Below, piece by piece: positions 9,854 through 18,402 of a stretch of 64,000 bases of DNA (position 1 is its first letter; each line of letters opens with the position of its first letter). Origin of the DNA: Staphylococcus kloosii. Lineage in GTDB: Bacteria; Bacillota; Bacilli; Staphylococcales; Staphylococcaceae. Made by a program: the position numbers and the translations under genes. The notes beneath the pieces were generated by a model that was not told where the DNA came from, did not search any database, and was given only the letters and a program-made list of their open reading frames with translations. The DNA is taken from NCBI RefSeq assembly GCF_003019255.1, contig NZ_CP027846.1, forward strand, positions 620,001 through 684,000. The letters are read 5' to 3'.

Positions 9854-11086
9854 ATGGAACAACGACATTTAGATTTATTAGCACAACTTATAGCACATCA
9901 AACGGAAAGTCCACCTGGAAGAAATACAGACCCACTTCAAGATGAGGTAGCGATATTGTTGCAAGACATAGGTTTTAACATTAAAAGAGAACCGTTATAT
10001 GACAACGATAGCGTGATTATTGCAACATTAGAAGGACAGGACCCGAATGCACCTAAATTAATCTTAAATGGGCATATGGATGTTGCTTCTGTCGAAGATG
10101 ATAGTAACTGGCAGTATCCTCCTTTTGAACTGACTCAAGTAGACGAGTGGTTGTATGGCAGAGGTGTAAGCGATATGAAAGGTGGTATGGCAACATTATT
10201 TTATGTGTTAGAACAATTATATCAGCAACAAATACGACCTAAAGGTGACATTATTGTTCAATCTGTCGTTGGCGAAGAAGTAGGTGAAGCCGGTACTAAA
10301 TTAGCGTGTGAACATAGTCCGCAAGCTGACTTAGCATTAATACTTGATACCAGTGAGCAAAAAGCCTTAGGTCAAGGAGGTGTCATAACGGGTTGGATTA
10401 CAATAAAAAGTAAAGAAACAGTCCATGATGGAGCGAGACATAGCATGATACATGCCGGTGGCGGAAAATTTGGTGCTAATGCAATTGAAAAGATGACGGT
10501 TATAATTCGCACGCTCAATGACTTAGAGAGACATTGGGCAGTAATGAAATCTTATGAGGGAATGACGCCGGGAGCAAACACGATAAACCCTGCTGTCATC
10601 GAAGGTGGTAGACACCCCGCATTCATCGCTGACGAATGTCGATTATGGATTACTGTTCATTATTTACCGAATGAAAGTTATGAAGAAGTCGTGGCGGAAA
10701 TTGAAGATTATTTAAATAAAGTAGCACAAGCAGACTTATGGTTAGCACAAAATCCACTAACATTTGAATGGGGAGGAGCATCTATGATTGAAGATCGTGG
10801 CGAAATATTTCCGAGTTTTGTAGTGCCTACAGAGCATTCGGGCTATAAATTGCTTAGTGATGTACATGAACAAGTTCATGGTGCGCCTTTAGAGACAGGT
10901 CTAAGTACGACAGTGACTGATGGAGGGTGGACTGCTTATTTCGGTATTCCGACAATTTTATATGGTCCTGGTAGTTTAGAAGAAGCACATAGTGTCGATG
11001 AAAAAATAAGCGTAAATGAATTAGAAAACTTTAGTGAGGTATTATATAAATTTCTGAAAAATTGGTATAATCAACCGCAAAAATAA
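9854..11086 (+). CDS. M20-family metallopeptidase/deacetylase (ArgE/DapE-like)
   Basis: 410 aa cytoplasmic di-zinc hydrolase. Ligand motifs are in order: GHMDVAS (H74), GVSDMKGG (D107), VVGEE (E141/E142) and a late AHSVDEK histidine. Closest in kind to acetylornithine deacetylase, and often so annotated in staphylococci. However, the argDCJB cluster further on has argJ, which recycles the acetyl group and makes a deacetylase unnecessary, so the true substrate may be another acylated amino acid or peptide. Single gene with its own ATG after AAAGGGTGA; no clear terminator follows. Confidence 0.82.
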   Translation: MEQRHLDLLAQLIAHQTESPPGRNTDPLQDEVAILLQDIGFNIKREPLYDNDSVIIATLEGQDPNAPKLILNGHMDVASVEDDSNWQYPPFELTQVDEWLYGRGVSDMKGGMATLFYVLEQLYQQQIRPKGDIIVQSVVGEEVGEAGTKLACEHSPQADLALILDTSEQKALGQGGVITGWITIKSKETVHDGARHSMIHAGGGKFGANAIEKMTVIIRTLNDLERHWAVMKSYEGMTPGANTINPAVIEGGRHPAFIADECRLWITVHYLPNESYEEVVAEIEDYLNKVAQADLWLAQNPLTFEWGGASMIEDRGEIFPSFVVPTEHSGYKLLSDVHEQVHGAPLETGLSTTVTDGGWTAYFGIPTILYGPGSLEEAHSVDEKISVNELENFSEVLYKFLKNWYNQPQK

Positions 11087-11457
11087 GTTGTTAATAATGA
11101 GTTGATTTTATTGGAAATGGTCACAAAAAAATACCGATTTTAGCAAAAAAAAGAATTTTTTGAAATGAATATTTATTATATTTTTGTGAATATAAATACA
11201 AAATGTTTACATTGTAAGATTTGTTCATTACGTTAAATTTAAATTTAACACTGTGATTATGGCGATTTTTATGACTTATTAAAATTAACTTTTTATATAT
11301 TTATTCATTAAAAACAGAAAACAAAATTGTATGTAATTTGCATTATTATATAAAGTTCGTTAATCTCTTCATTATGAATTAAATCAATTGCATATGTTGC
11401 TAAATTTAGTAAGTTATGCACAATACATAATAATTCTATAATGGGGAGTGCTCGATT
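11087..11457. other. Gene-free 371-base leader region before cudT
   Basis: Very AT-rich. Contains one clear element, the palindrome at 11232-11249 shared with the cudA promoter (listed separately). I see no ORF with a ribosome site and no convincing terminator. The distance from the palindrome to the cudT start (about 208 bases) suggests a long untranslated leader. Confidence 0.5.
11232..11249. promoter_or_regulatory. Candidate CudC (GbsR-type) operator upstream of cudT
   Basis: Palindrome GTTAAAT-TTAA-ATTTAAC. The same 7+4+7 design, including flanking C and A, recurs at 13940-13957 before cudA. The only DNA-binding protein encoded between the two transcription units is CudC, so it is the natural ligand. 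The assignment is inference. Confidence 0.6.
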
Positions 11458-13098
11458 TTGAAAAAGAGAAAAGGAACGCTGATGGATTGGCCTACATTTA
11501 TAGGTGCGTTTGCAATTTTACTTATTGCAGTTATACCGATGATGGCCTTTCCTAAAGCCAGCCAAGATATAATCACACAATTGAACGAAGTAGTAACGAG
11601 TTCTTTAGGTGTAGCTTATTTAGTTTTAGGCTTAGCCGTATTAGGATTCGTGTTATACATTGCATTTGGTAAATACGGCAATGTTACTTTAGGTAAAGCA
11701 ACAGACAAACCAGAATTTAATACTTTCAGTTGGGCGGCGATGCTCTTCTGTGCTGGTATTGCATCTGATATTTTATATTGGGGATTAGTGGAATGGGCTT
11801 TCTATTATCAAGCACCACCACATAATGCAAAACCTTTTAGTCATGAAGCATTAGAATACGCTTCTATGTACGGTATGTTCCATTGGGGACCAATCGCATG
11901 GGCGACATTCGTTTTACCTGCATTGGCCATTGGATATCAAATTTTTGTAAAGAAAAAACCAGTTTATAAAATTAGTCAGACATTAAGACCAGTACTAAGA
12001 GGTCAAACTGATGGCTACGTTGGTAAAATTATAGACGTACTATTTATTTTTGGTTTAGTAGGTGGAGCTGCAACTTCACTTGCACTAGGTGTGCCAATGA
12101 TTTCTTCCGGATTAGAAACATTGTTTGGTATTAATGGTAATAGCATTGTTACTAAAGGTGTCGTGCTATTTACGATTACTGTTATTTTCGCCTACAGTTC
12201 TTATTCAGGATTGAAAAAAGGTATTAAAGTACTAAGTGACTGGAACGTTATATTAGCATTTGTATTATTAGCATTTGTTCTTATTGCGGGTCCAACAATG
12301 TTTATATTAGAAAATTCTGTAACAAGTATAGGTAACTTATTTAAGAATTTCTTCGAAATGGCGACATACGCGCAACCATTAGGACAAATTAAAGGACAAC
12401 CAGATAACAAATTCCCTGAACAATGGACAGTCTTCTATTGGGCATGGTGGTTAGTTTATGCACCGTTCATTGGTCTATTTATTGCACGTATTTCAAAAGG
12501 AAGAACGTTGAAAGAATTAGTACTAGGAACATTAATCTACGGAACATTTGGTTGTATGTTATTCTTTGGTATTTTTGGTAACTTTGCACTTTACTTACAA
12601 TTATCAGGACAATTTGATGTTGTGCATTCCATTAATACAATTGGTACTGAACCCACGCTAATGAAAATATTAAGTCATTTACCATTTTCAAAAGTAGTCA
12701 TCGCATTATTCTTAATTTCAGCATTTTTATTCTTGGCTACGACATTTGACTCTGGTTCATATATATTAGCAGCGGCTTCACAGAAAAAAGTTATAGGTGA
12801 ACCATTAAAACCTAACCGCTTATTCTGGGCATTCGCATTATGTTTATTACCATTCTCATTAATGCTTGTCGGTGGTCAACGCTCATTAGAAGTACTTAAA
12901 ACGGCTACGGTTGTTTCCAGTGTGCCACTGCTCGTCATATTTGTAATAATGATGGTCGCATTCTTGAAAACACTATCGAACGACAGATTGAAACTACAAC
13001 GTCGTGCCGACCGTTATAAAGAAGTAGAAAGAAGATCATTACGTATCACACAAGTAAGAGAACGACAGCAAGATGAAAACTTAGACGATAACTTATAA
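11458..13098 (+). CDS. cudT: Choline transporter, BCCT family
   Basis: 546 aa membrane protein with about 12 hydrophobic segments and the BCCT tryptophan-rich core (SDILYWGLVEWAFYYQ near residue 110, YWAWWLVYAPF near 330). The C-terminal tail is charged. It imports choline for conversion to glycine betaine by the genes downstream. The TTG start follows GGGGAG with good spacing. Gene order cudT-cudC-cudA-cudB matches the choline-uptake-and-dehydrogenase cluster known from S. xylosus, with cudC reversed here. It ends at its own terminator. Betaine or carnitine BCCT carriers look similar; context favours choline. Confidence 0.9.
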   Translation: MKKRKGTLMDWPTFIGAFAILLIAVIPMMAFPKASQDIITQLNEVVTSSLGVAYLVLGLAVLGFVLYIAFGKYGNVTLGKATDKPEFNTFSWAAMLFCAGIASDILYWGLVEWAFYYQAPPHNAKPFSHEALEYASMYGMFHWGPIAWATFVLPALAIGYQIFVKKKPVYKISQTLRPVLRGQTDGYVGKIIDVLFIFGLVGGAATSLALGVPMISSGLETLFGINGNSIVTKGVVLFTITVIFAYSSYSGLKKGIKVLSDWNVILAFVLLAFVLIAGPTMFILENSVTSIGNLFKNFFEMATYAQPLGQIKGQPDNKFPEQWTVFYWAWWLVYAPFIGLFIARISKGRTLKELVLGTLIYGTFGCMLFFGIFGNFALYLQLSGQFDVVHSINTIGTEPTLMKILSHLPFSKVVIALFLISAFLFLATTFDSGSYILAAASQKKVIGEPLKPNRLFWAFALCLLPFSLMLVGGQRSLEVLKTATVVSSVPLLVIFVIMMVAFLKTLSNDRLKLQRRADRYKEVERRSLRITQVRERQQDENLDDNL

Positions 13099-13108
13099 AA
13101 ATATTGAA

Positions 13109-13150
13109 CAGCGAGGAATTCATAAAGAACAGAATTCTTCGCTGTTTTTT
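13109..13150 (+). terminator. Terminator of cudT
   Basis: Stem CAGCGA-G-GAATTC / GAATTC-T-TCGCTG followed by a T-run. Confidence 0.85.
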
Positions 13151-13172
13151 ATAACAAGTTAAAAGAGATAAC

Positions 13173-13207
13173 AAAAAAGCCTTATAGACGATGCATCTAT
13201 AAGACTT
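13173..13207 (-). terminator. Terminator of cudC
   Basis: Read on the minus strand: stem AAGTCTTATAGA / TCTATAAGGCTT and six T, just past the cudC stop. Confidence 0.8.
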
Positions 13208-13219
13208 GTTTAAGTTATG

Positions 13220-13777
13220 TTATTCAGGTTGACGAGGTTCAGGAATTGGGAAGTATTTAAATATTTCCCCTGAATCAATTGCGTCACTAAGATTTTCTAA
13301 CCATTCATAGTATGGCAATGTGTCGATTAATTGGTTTTTAATTTTTGTAGCTTGTTGTTTCGTATCATCATCAGTTTGACTATCATCTAAGATTTTATCT
13401 AATAAGGATATCGCTTTATAGACACCGTCTCTGTTAATTTCAATTTCTCGGCTCCATTTTTGAGTGAAGAAATTATTAAAGAAATTGAAGAAGTCTTTTT
13501 CAGCAACGAAATGTTGTTTTCTACTGCCACGTGTAAACTGTTGTTTGACGATATGAAATTCTTGTAATCTTTTAACCCCAGCACTCATGCTTGGCTTGCT
13601 CATTTGTAGCTGTTGACGCATTTCATCTAATGTCATGCTATCTTCAAATAACATCGTGCCATACAAGTTACCAACACTACGATTAATGCCATATAAATCC
13701 ATTGTCGCGCCAATTGCGTTAATAACAATATCTTTAGCTTGTTCTATTAAAGCTTCAGGTTGGTCTTTAGTCGACAT
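13220..13777 (-). CDS. cudC: Choline-responsive transcriptional repressor, GbsR/MarR-like
   Basis: 185 aa winged-helix protein. The recognition region SMTLDEMRQQLQMSKPSMS is near residue 50, followed by the wing RGSRKQHFVAEKDFF. GbsR-family proteins repress choline import and oxidation genes and release on choline binding. It sits between cudT and cudA on the opposite strand, with matching palindromes in both target promoters. The frame reaches GTG 13786, but that overlaps the GGAGG; ATG 13777 is correctly spaced. Its promoter must lie in the 200 bases shared with cudA, so autoregulation is plausible. Confidence 0.9.
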   Translation of the reverse strand: MSTKDQPEALIEQAKDIVINAIGATMDLYGINRSVGNLYGTMLFEDSMTLDEMRQQLQMSKPSMSAGVKRLQEFHIVKQQFTRGSRKQHFVAEKDFFNFFNNFFTQKWSREIEINRDGVYKAISLLDKILDDSQTDDDTKQQATKIKNQLIDTLPYYEWLENLSDAIDSGEIFKYFPIPEPRQPE

Positions 13778-13894
13778 GTAATGCACCTCCGAATCTGGTT
13801 TTTAAACTTAATTTTCTGTATGTAATATTTTTCTCAATATTAACATACTATAGCACAAACCTATATCAGTCATCTATAACGTTTTAAGAGAGAT

Positions 13895-13924
13895 TTGACA
13901 TAGCTTCAATTACTATGCTAACAT
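13895..13924 (+). promoter_or_regulatory. Candidate sigma-A promoter of cudAB
   Basis: TTGACA (13895-13900), 18-base spacer, TAACAT (13919-13924). The predicted start near 13931 puts the palindrome at 13940-13957 just downstream, suitable for roadblock repression. Confidence 0.5.
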
Positions 13925-13939
13925 AACTTTGTAAAATTC

Positions 13940-13957
13940 GTTAAATAAAAATTTAAC
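13940..13957. promoter_or_regulatory. Candidate CudC operator before cudA
   Basis: GTTAAAT-AAAA-ATTTAAC, identical arms to the element before cudT. It lies between the putative promoter and the ribosome site GGAGG (13967-13971). Confidence 0.6.
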
Positions 13958-13978
13958 AAACTTAACGGAGGTAATTTG

Positions 13979-15475
13979 ATGCAACTTGTAAACAATTTAT
14001 CTCGTCGTCAATACATTGATGGTGAGTGGGTAGACAGCTCAAACAAAGCAACACGTACTATTATTAATCCATATAATCAAGAAACAATATTAGAAGTAGC
14101 AGAAGGTACAGCGGAAGATTCAACACGCGCTATCTTAGCTGCTAGAAGAGCATTTGAAGACGGAGAATATTCACAACAAACAACAAGTGAACAAAGAGGA
14201 CAAAAAGTAAGAGCTATCGCAGATGCGATTAAAAACAACAAAGAAGAACTAGCTAGATTAGAAACTTTAGACACTGGTAAAACTTTAGAAGAGTCTTATG
14301 CAGACATGGATGATATCCATAATGTATTTATGTATTATGCAGGACTTGCAGATAAAGATGGCGGAGAAATAATCGATTCTCCAATTCCAAACACTGACAG
14401 TAAAATTATTAAAGAACCAGTTGGTGTCGTAACACAAATCACACCTTGGAATTATCCTTTATTACAAGCATCTTGGAAAATAGCACCAGCATTAGTAACT
14501 GGTTGTTCATTAGTAATGAAACCAAGTGAAATTACACCATTAACAACAATACGTGTATTCGAATTAATGGAAGAAATTGGTTTCCCTAAAGGTGTTATTA
14601 ACTTAGTGCTCGGTAAAGGTTCAGAAGTTGGTGAACCATTATCAGCACACGAAGACGTAGACCTTGTATCATTCACTGGTGGTATTAAAACTGGTAAACA
14701 CATTATGAAACAAGCGGCAGATCATGTTACAAACATTGCATTAGAATTAGGCGGTAAAAACCCTAACGTAATTTTTGCTGATGCAGATTTCGATTTAGCT
14801 GTAGACCAAGCGCTTAACGGTGGTTTCTTCCATGCTGGTCAAGTATGTTCAGCAGGTTCAAGAATCATTGTGCATAACGACATTAAAGAAAAATTCGAAC
14901 AAGCGTTAATCGAACGTATTAAAAATATTAAATTAGGTAACGGTTTTGATGAAGATACTGAAATGGGTCCAGTTATTTCACAAGAGCACCGTGACAAAAT
15001 TGAAAAATACATGGAAGTTGCTAAAGAAGAAAATGCAACTATCGCTATCGGTGGTAAACGTCCAGATAGAGAAGACTTACAAGATGGATTCTTCTTCGAA
15101 CCTACTGTAATTACAGACTGTGATACTTCAATGCGTATCGTACAAGAAGAAGTATTTGGTCCAGTAGTAACAATTGAAGGTTTTTCAACTGAAGAAGAAG
15201 CGATTGAATTAGCAAACGATTCAATATATGGTCTTGCTGGTGGCATCTTTACTACAGATGTTGGTAAAGCTGAACGCGTAGCAAGCAAATTGAAAATGGG
15301 TACTGTATGGATCAATGATTTCCATCCTTACTTTGCTCAAGCACCTTGGGGCGGTTACAAACAATCAGGTATCGGTAGAGAACTTGGTAAAACCGGTTTA
15401 GCTGAATACCAAATTGAAAAACATATCTTAAGAAATACACAACCTGAACCTGTAAATTGGTTTGGTAAACAATAA
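13979..15475 (+). CDS. cudA: Betaine-aldehyde dehydrogenase
   Basis: 498 aa aldehyde dehydrogenase (betB/gbsA type) that oxidises betaine aldehyde to glycine betaine, the second step of osmoprotectant synthesis. TPWNYPLLQASWKIAPAL, general-base ELGGKNPN (E256), nucleophile HAGQVCSAGSR (C290) and the C-terminal WGGYKQSGIGRELG are all present. The start is ATG 13979, 7 bases after GGAGG; a TTG one codon earlier is less likely. cudB follows after 44 bases in the same operon. The sequence is very close to the S. aureus protein as I remember it. Confidence 0.95.
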   Translation: MQLVNNLSRRQYIDGEWVDSSNKATRTIINPYNQETILEVAEGTAEDSTRAILAARRAFEDGEYSQQTTSEQRGQKVRAIADAIKNNKEELARLETLDTGKTLEESYADMDDIHNVFMYYAGLADKDGGEIIDSPIPNTDSKIIKEPVGVVTQITPWNYPLLQASWKIAPALVTGCSLVMKPSEITPLTTIRVFELMEEIGFPKGVINLVLGKGSEVGEPLSAHEDVDLVSFTGGIKTGKHIMKQAADHVTNIALELGGKNPNVIFADADFDLAVDQALNGGFFHAGQVCSAGSRIIVHNDIKEKFEQALIERIKNIKLGNGFDEDTEMGPVISQEHRDKIEKYMEVAKEENATIAIGGKRPDREDLQDGFFFEPTVITDCDTSMRIVQEEVFGPVVTIEGFSTEEEAIELANDSIYGLAGGIFTTDVGKAERVASKLKMGTVWINDFHPYFAQAPWGGYKQSGIGRELGKTGLAEYQIEKHILRNTQPEPVNWFGKQ

Positions 15476-15519
15476 AGCAATTAGCAAACTCAGATTATAG
15501 TACGGGAGGACATATATAA

Positions 15520-17205
15520 ATGAGAGAAGCATATGATTATATTATAATTGGTGGCGGAAGTGCCGGATCAGTTTTAGGAAGTCGTTTAAGTGAAGATAAA
15601 TCAAAAAACGTACTTGTATTAGAAGCAGGTCGTAGTGACTATTTCTGGGATTTACTAATTCAAATGCCAGCAGCATTAATGTATCCAGCAGGTAACAAAT
15701 TATACGACTGGATTTATGAAACAAATGAAGAACCATTTATGAAAGGCCGTAAAGTGGGACATGCACGTGGTAAAGTTTTAGGTGGTTCTAGTTCTATCAA
15801 CGGTATGATTTATCAACGTGGTAACCCAATGGATTACGAAAAATGGGCACAACCAGAAGGTATGGATAATTGGGATTACGCACATTGTTTACCATACTTT
15901 AAACGTTTAGAAAAAACATTCGGTGCAACTAAAGACGATGAATTCCGTGGTCATCATGGTCCAATTAAATTAAAACGTGGACCAGCTACAAACCCATTAT
16001 TCCAAGCATTTTTCAACGCCGGTGTTGAAGCAGGATATAATAAAACACCAGACGTAAATGGTTTCCGTCAAGAAGGTTTTGGACCATTTGATAGCCAAGT
16101 ACACAACGGGAGACGTGTCTCAGCATCAAGAGCTTATTTACATCCAGCTATGAGACGTAAAAACTTAGATGTACAAACACGTGCATTCGTTACTAAAATT
16201 AATTTTGAAGGTAACAACAAAGTAACTGGCGTAACATTCAAGAAAAATGGTAGAGAACATACTATAAATGCTAAAGAAGTTATTTTATCAGGTGGTGCAT
16301 TCAATACACCTCAGTTATTACAATTATCAGGTATCGGTGATTCAGAATTCTTAAAATCATTAGGTATTGAACCACGTATTCACTTGCCTGGTGTTGGTGA
16401 AAACTTTGAAGACCACTTAGAAGTTTATGTTCAACATAAATGTAAACAACCAGTATCATTACAACCAAGTTTAAATAAATTCAAAATGCCATTTATTGGT
16501 TTACAATGGATCTTTGCTCGTAAAGGTGCAGCAGCATCAAACCACTTCGAAGGTGGCGGATTCGTACGTTCAAACGACGAAGTTGATTATCCAAACTTAA
16601 TGTTCCACTTCTTACCAATTGCTGTAAGATATGATGGACAAAAAGCACCTACAGCACATGGTTACCAAGTACACGTTGGACCAATGTACTCTAACTCACG
16701 CGGTAGCTTGAAAATTAAATCAAAAGACCCATTTGAAAAACCAGACTTTGTCTTCAACTATTTATCAACTGAAGAAGATAAACGCGAATGGGTAGAAGCA
16801 ATCAAAGTTGCACGTAACATCTTATCTCAAAAAGCTTTAGATCCATATAATGGCGGAGAAATTTCACCAGGACCTGAAGTACAATCAGACGAAGATATAC
16901 TAAACTGGGTTGCTAAAGATGGAGAAACAGCATTACACCCATCTTGTAGTGCTAAAATGGGACCAGCTTCAGACCCAATGTCAGTAGTTGACCCAGAAAC
17001 TATGAAAGTTCATGGTATGGAAAATCTACGTGTCGTAGATGCTTCTGCAATGCCACGTACTACAAATGGTAATATCCATTCACCAGTATTAATGATGGCT
17101 GAAAAAGCTGCAGACATCATCCGTGGTAAAAAACCATTAGACCCTGAATATATTGATTATTATCGTCATGGCGTACATGATAAAGACGCTGGTACAATTA
17201 AATAA
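15520..17205 (+). CDS. cudB: Choline dehydrogenase (GMC oxidoreductase)
   Basis: 561 aa FAD enzyme of the GMC family, oxidising choline to betaine aldehyde. N-terminal Rossmann FAD motif YIIIGGGSAGSVLGSRL (residues 7-23), GMC signatures GKVLGGSSSINGMIYQRG and SGGAFNTPQLLQLSGIG, and active-site region ALHPSCSAKMG with a final GNIHSPVLMMAEKAAD. Preceded by GGGAGG. Second gene of the cudAB operon; ends at a strong terminator, beyond which the repeat array begins. Confidence 0.95.
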   Translation: MREAYDYIIIGGGSAGSVLGSRLSEDKSKNVLVLEAGRSDYFWDLLIQMPAALMYPAGNKLYDWIYETNEEPFMKGRKVGHARGKVLGGSSSINGMIYQRGNPMDYEKWAQPEGMDNWDYAHCLPYFKRLEKTFGATKDDEFRGHHGPIKLKRGPATNPLFQAFFNAGVEAGYNKTPDVNGFRQEGFGPFDSQVHNGRRVSASRAYLHPAMRRKNLDVQTRAFVTKINFEGNNKVTGVTFKKNGREHTINAKEVILSGGAFNTPQLLQLSGIGDSEFLKSLGIEPRIHLPGVGENFEDHLEVYVQHKCKQPVSLQPSLNKFKMPFIGLQWIFARKGAAASNHFEGGGFVRSNDEVDYPNLMFHFLPIAVRYDGQKAPTAHGYQVHVGPMYSNSRGSLKIKSKDPFEKPDFVFNYLSTEEDKREWVEAIKVARNILSQKALDPYNGGEISPGPEVQSDEDILNWVAKDGETALHPSCSAKMGPASDPMSVVDPETMKVHGMENLRVVDASAMPRTTNGNIHSPVLMMAEKAADIIRGKKPLDPEYIDYYRHGVHDKDAGTIK

Positions 17206-17228
17206 TAAATATAGTCAATAACATAAAA

Positions 17229-17273
17229 AGGCAATTTCTATTTCGAAAATAGAAATTGCCTTTTTTATATTGT
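17229..17273 (+). terminator. Terminator of cudAB
   Basis: Perfect stem AGGCAATTTCTATTT / AAATAGAAATTGCCT with a short CGA loop and a T-run. Confidence 0.92.
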
Positions 17274-17306
17274 GTAATTACGTCACAACGAAACATAGAA
17301 ATAAAC

Positions 17307-17546
17307 GGTATTGCGAGACTCCGACGGGAACAGGACTAGGCGAAGACTACAGGCTGAGACAGTCCCCGAGGAAAGCGAGCAAGCGTTATAAAACATATTT
17401 GAATGTCATGAAAAAAGTTATAGATTTCATTACTAACCCAATACCAGTTATAAATAATAAACCCAAAGCAACCTAATGATATAATTCGACAGTTATATTT
17501 TGAGCAAGCGTCCAGATACAACTACGATCAAATCAAAGAGATAAGT
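17307..17546. repeat. Structured intergenic repeat, unit 1 (240-base period)
   Basis: Starts GGTATTGCGAGACTCC and contains the segment AGGCGAAGACTACAGG and the closing GGAAAGCGAGC. Bases 17307-17513 are identical to 17547-17753. The first 75 bases are G+C-rich against an AT-rich background and can fold as a branched hairpin (for example GGACT with AGTCC). A 10-base direct repeat GAGCAAGCGT lies at 17377-17386 and 17502-17511, bracketing the AT-rich remainder. I know similar GAGACTCC-type hairpin repeats from Bacillales intergenic regions; the function is unknown to me. Confidence 0.8.
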
Positions 17547-17785
17547 GGTATTGCGAGACTCCGACGGGAACAGGACTAGGCGAAGACTACAGGCTGAGAC
17601 AGTCCCCGAGGAAAGCGAGCAAGCGTTATAAAACATATTTGAATGTCATGAAAAAAGTTATAGATTTCATTACTAACCCAATACCAGTTATAAATAATAA
17701 ACCCAAAGCAACCTAATGATATAATTCGACAGTTATATTTTGAGCAAGCGTCCTGACACAACTATTATCAAACAATGGAATAAAT
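17547..17785. repeat. Structured intergenic repeat, unit 2 (perfect copy of unit 1)
   Basis: 207 bases are identical to unit 1, including the 10-base GAGCAAGCGT pair. The last 30 bases before unit 3 differ from the unit 1-2 junction. Such identity implies a recent duplication or gene conversion. Confidence 0.8.
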
Positions 17786-17864
17786 GGTATTGCGAGACTC
17801 CTACAGGAACAGGACTAGGCGAAGACTACAGGCTGAGACAGTCCCCGTGGAAAGCGAGCAATAC
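17786..17864. repeat. Structured intergenic repeat, unit 3 (hairpin module only)
   Basis: Carries only the structured 79-base module. It differs from units 1-2 at a few positions and closes on itself: GTATTGC (17787-17793) pairs with GCAATAC (17858-17864). This shows the intact form of the element; units 1-2 end GCAAGCG instead and run on into the 125-base AT-rich segment. Confidence 0.75.
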
Positions 17865-17931
17865 TTATAAAAGATCCTGTAGAATAGCGCAGCTCAAAAT
17901 AATTATTGATTTATAAGAAAAGTAAAAAAGC

Positions 17932-17972
17932 CAATCAACATGTATTAATCATCAACATGCTGATTGGCACTT
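17932..17972 (-). terminator. Terminator for the minus-strand 107-aa gene
   Basis: Arms GCCAATCAACATG and CATGCTGATTGGC (one mismatch); on the minus strand the stem is followed by CTTTTTTAC. Confidence 0.7.
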
Positions 17973-17982
17973 TATAATTTAA

Positions 17983-18306
17983 TTATTTAACAATATTATC
18001 TATCAAGGCATCATAGTTATCTTCAAGTATTGCCTTGAAATTAAAAGTAAATTCTAAATCGTTAATTAAAGTTTTATTATCAAAGTAATTAATTTGTTTA
18101 ATATCATTAATGATAAGACCTATGCCATTTAAATCATCATGATACAAGTCGTTTTTGTGCGCAAGTTCTATTAAACTATCGGCAAGTTGTTTTACATAGT
18201 TATTATCATCAAGCGTTGCAAAACTACTATCAATAACTTTCTTATGCTTATCGATAATAACAAGTTTCGTTTCTTCAGCTCCGAATTGTGCGACAAAATA
18301 ATTCAT
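17983..18306 (-). CDS. Small protein resembling the N-terminal lobe of ROK sugar kinases
   Basis: 107 aa, no membrane segment, no signal. The pattern FVAQFGAEETKLVIIDKHKKVID, then NGIGLIIND, then LEFTFNFKAILEDNYDALI follows the first half of a ROK-type ASKHA fold. The DxGGT phosphate loop is lost (QFGAEET) and the position of the usual END..A motif reads EDNYDA. The C-terminal lobe with the zinc motif is missing, so kinase activity is not expected. It lies 96 bases after the MFS gene on the same strand with its own GGAGG and terminator. I do not recognise a named family: decayed kinase, small regulator or accessory protein are all possible. Confidence 0.6.
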   Translation of the reverse strand: MNYFVAQFGAEETKLVIIDKHKKVIDSSFATLDDNNYVKQLADSLIELAHKNDLYHDDLNGIGLIINDIKQINYFDNKTLINDLEFTFNFKAILEDNYDALIDNIVK

Positions 18307-18402
18307 TACTATAAATTCCTCCTCAAATATGTGATTTAAAAATCACAATATTTGTTTACCCATCTCACAAGTTCTTATTCAATCGAGTCCAAAATTTAAG
18401 CA

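Noticed and set aside
14839..15315. 158-aa minus-strand frame inside the betaine-aldehyde dehydrogenase gene
   Set aside because: Antisense shadow of a clear ALDH coding sequence; low-complexity Ser/Ile/Leu composition and no ribosome site.
17286..17480. Plus-strand 68-aa frame at the start of the repeat array
   Set aside because: Begins after the cudAB terminator, crosses the repeat module, and has no ribosome site.
17336..17761. Two minus-strand 61-aa frames with nearly the same sequence in the repeat array
   Set aside because: They exist only because the underlying 207 bases are duplicated; no ribosome site, and they run through the structured hairpin module.
17307..17864. CRISPR-like regular spacing
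   Set aside because: Only three copies, units of about 240 bases, without short unique spacers; no cas genes in the window.
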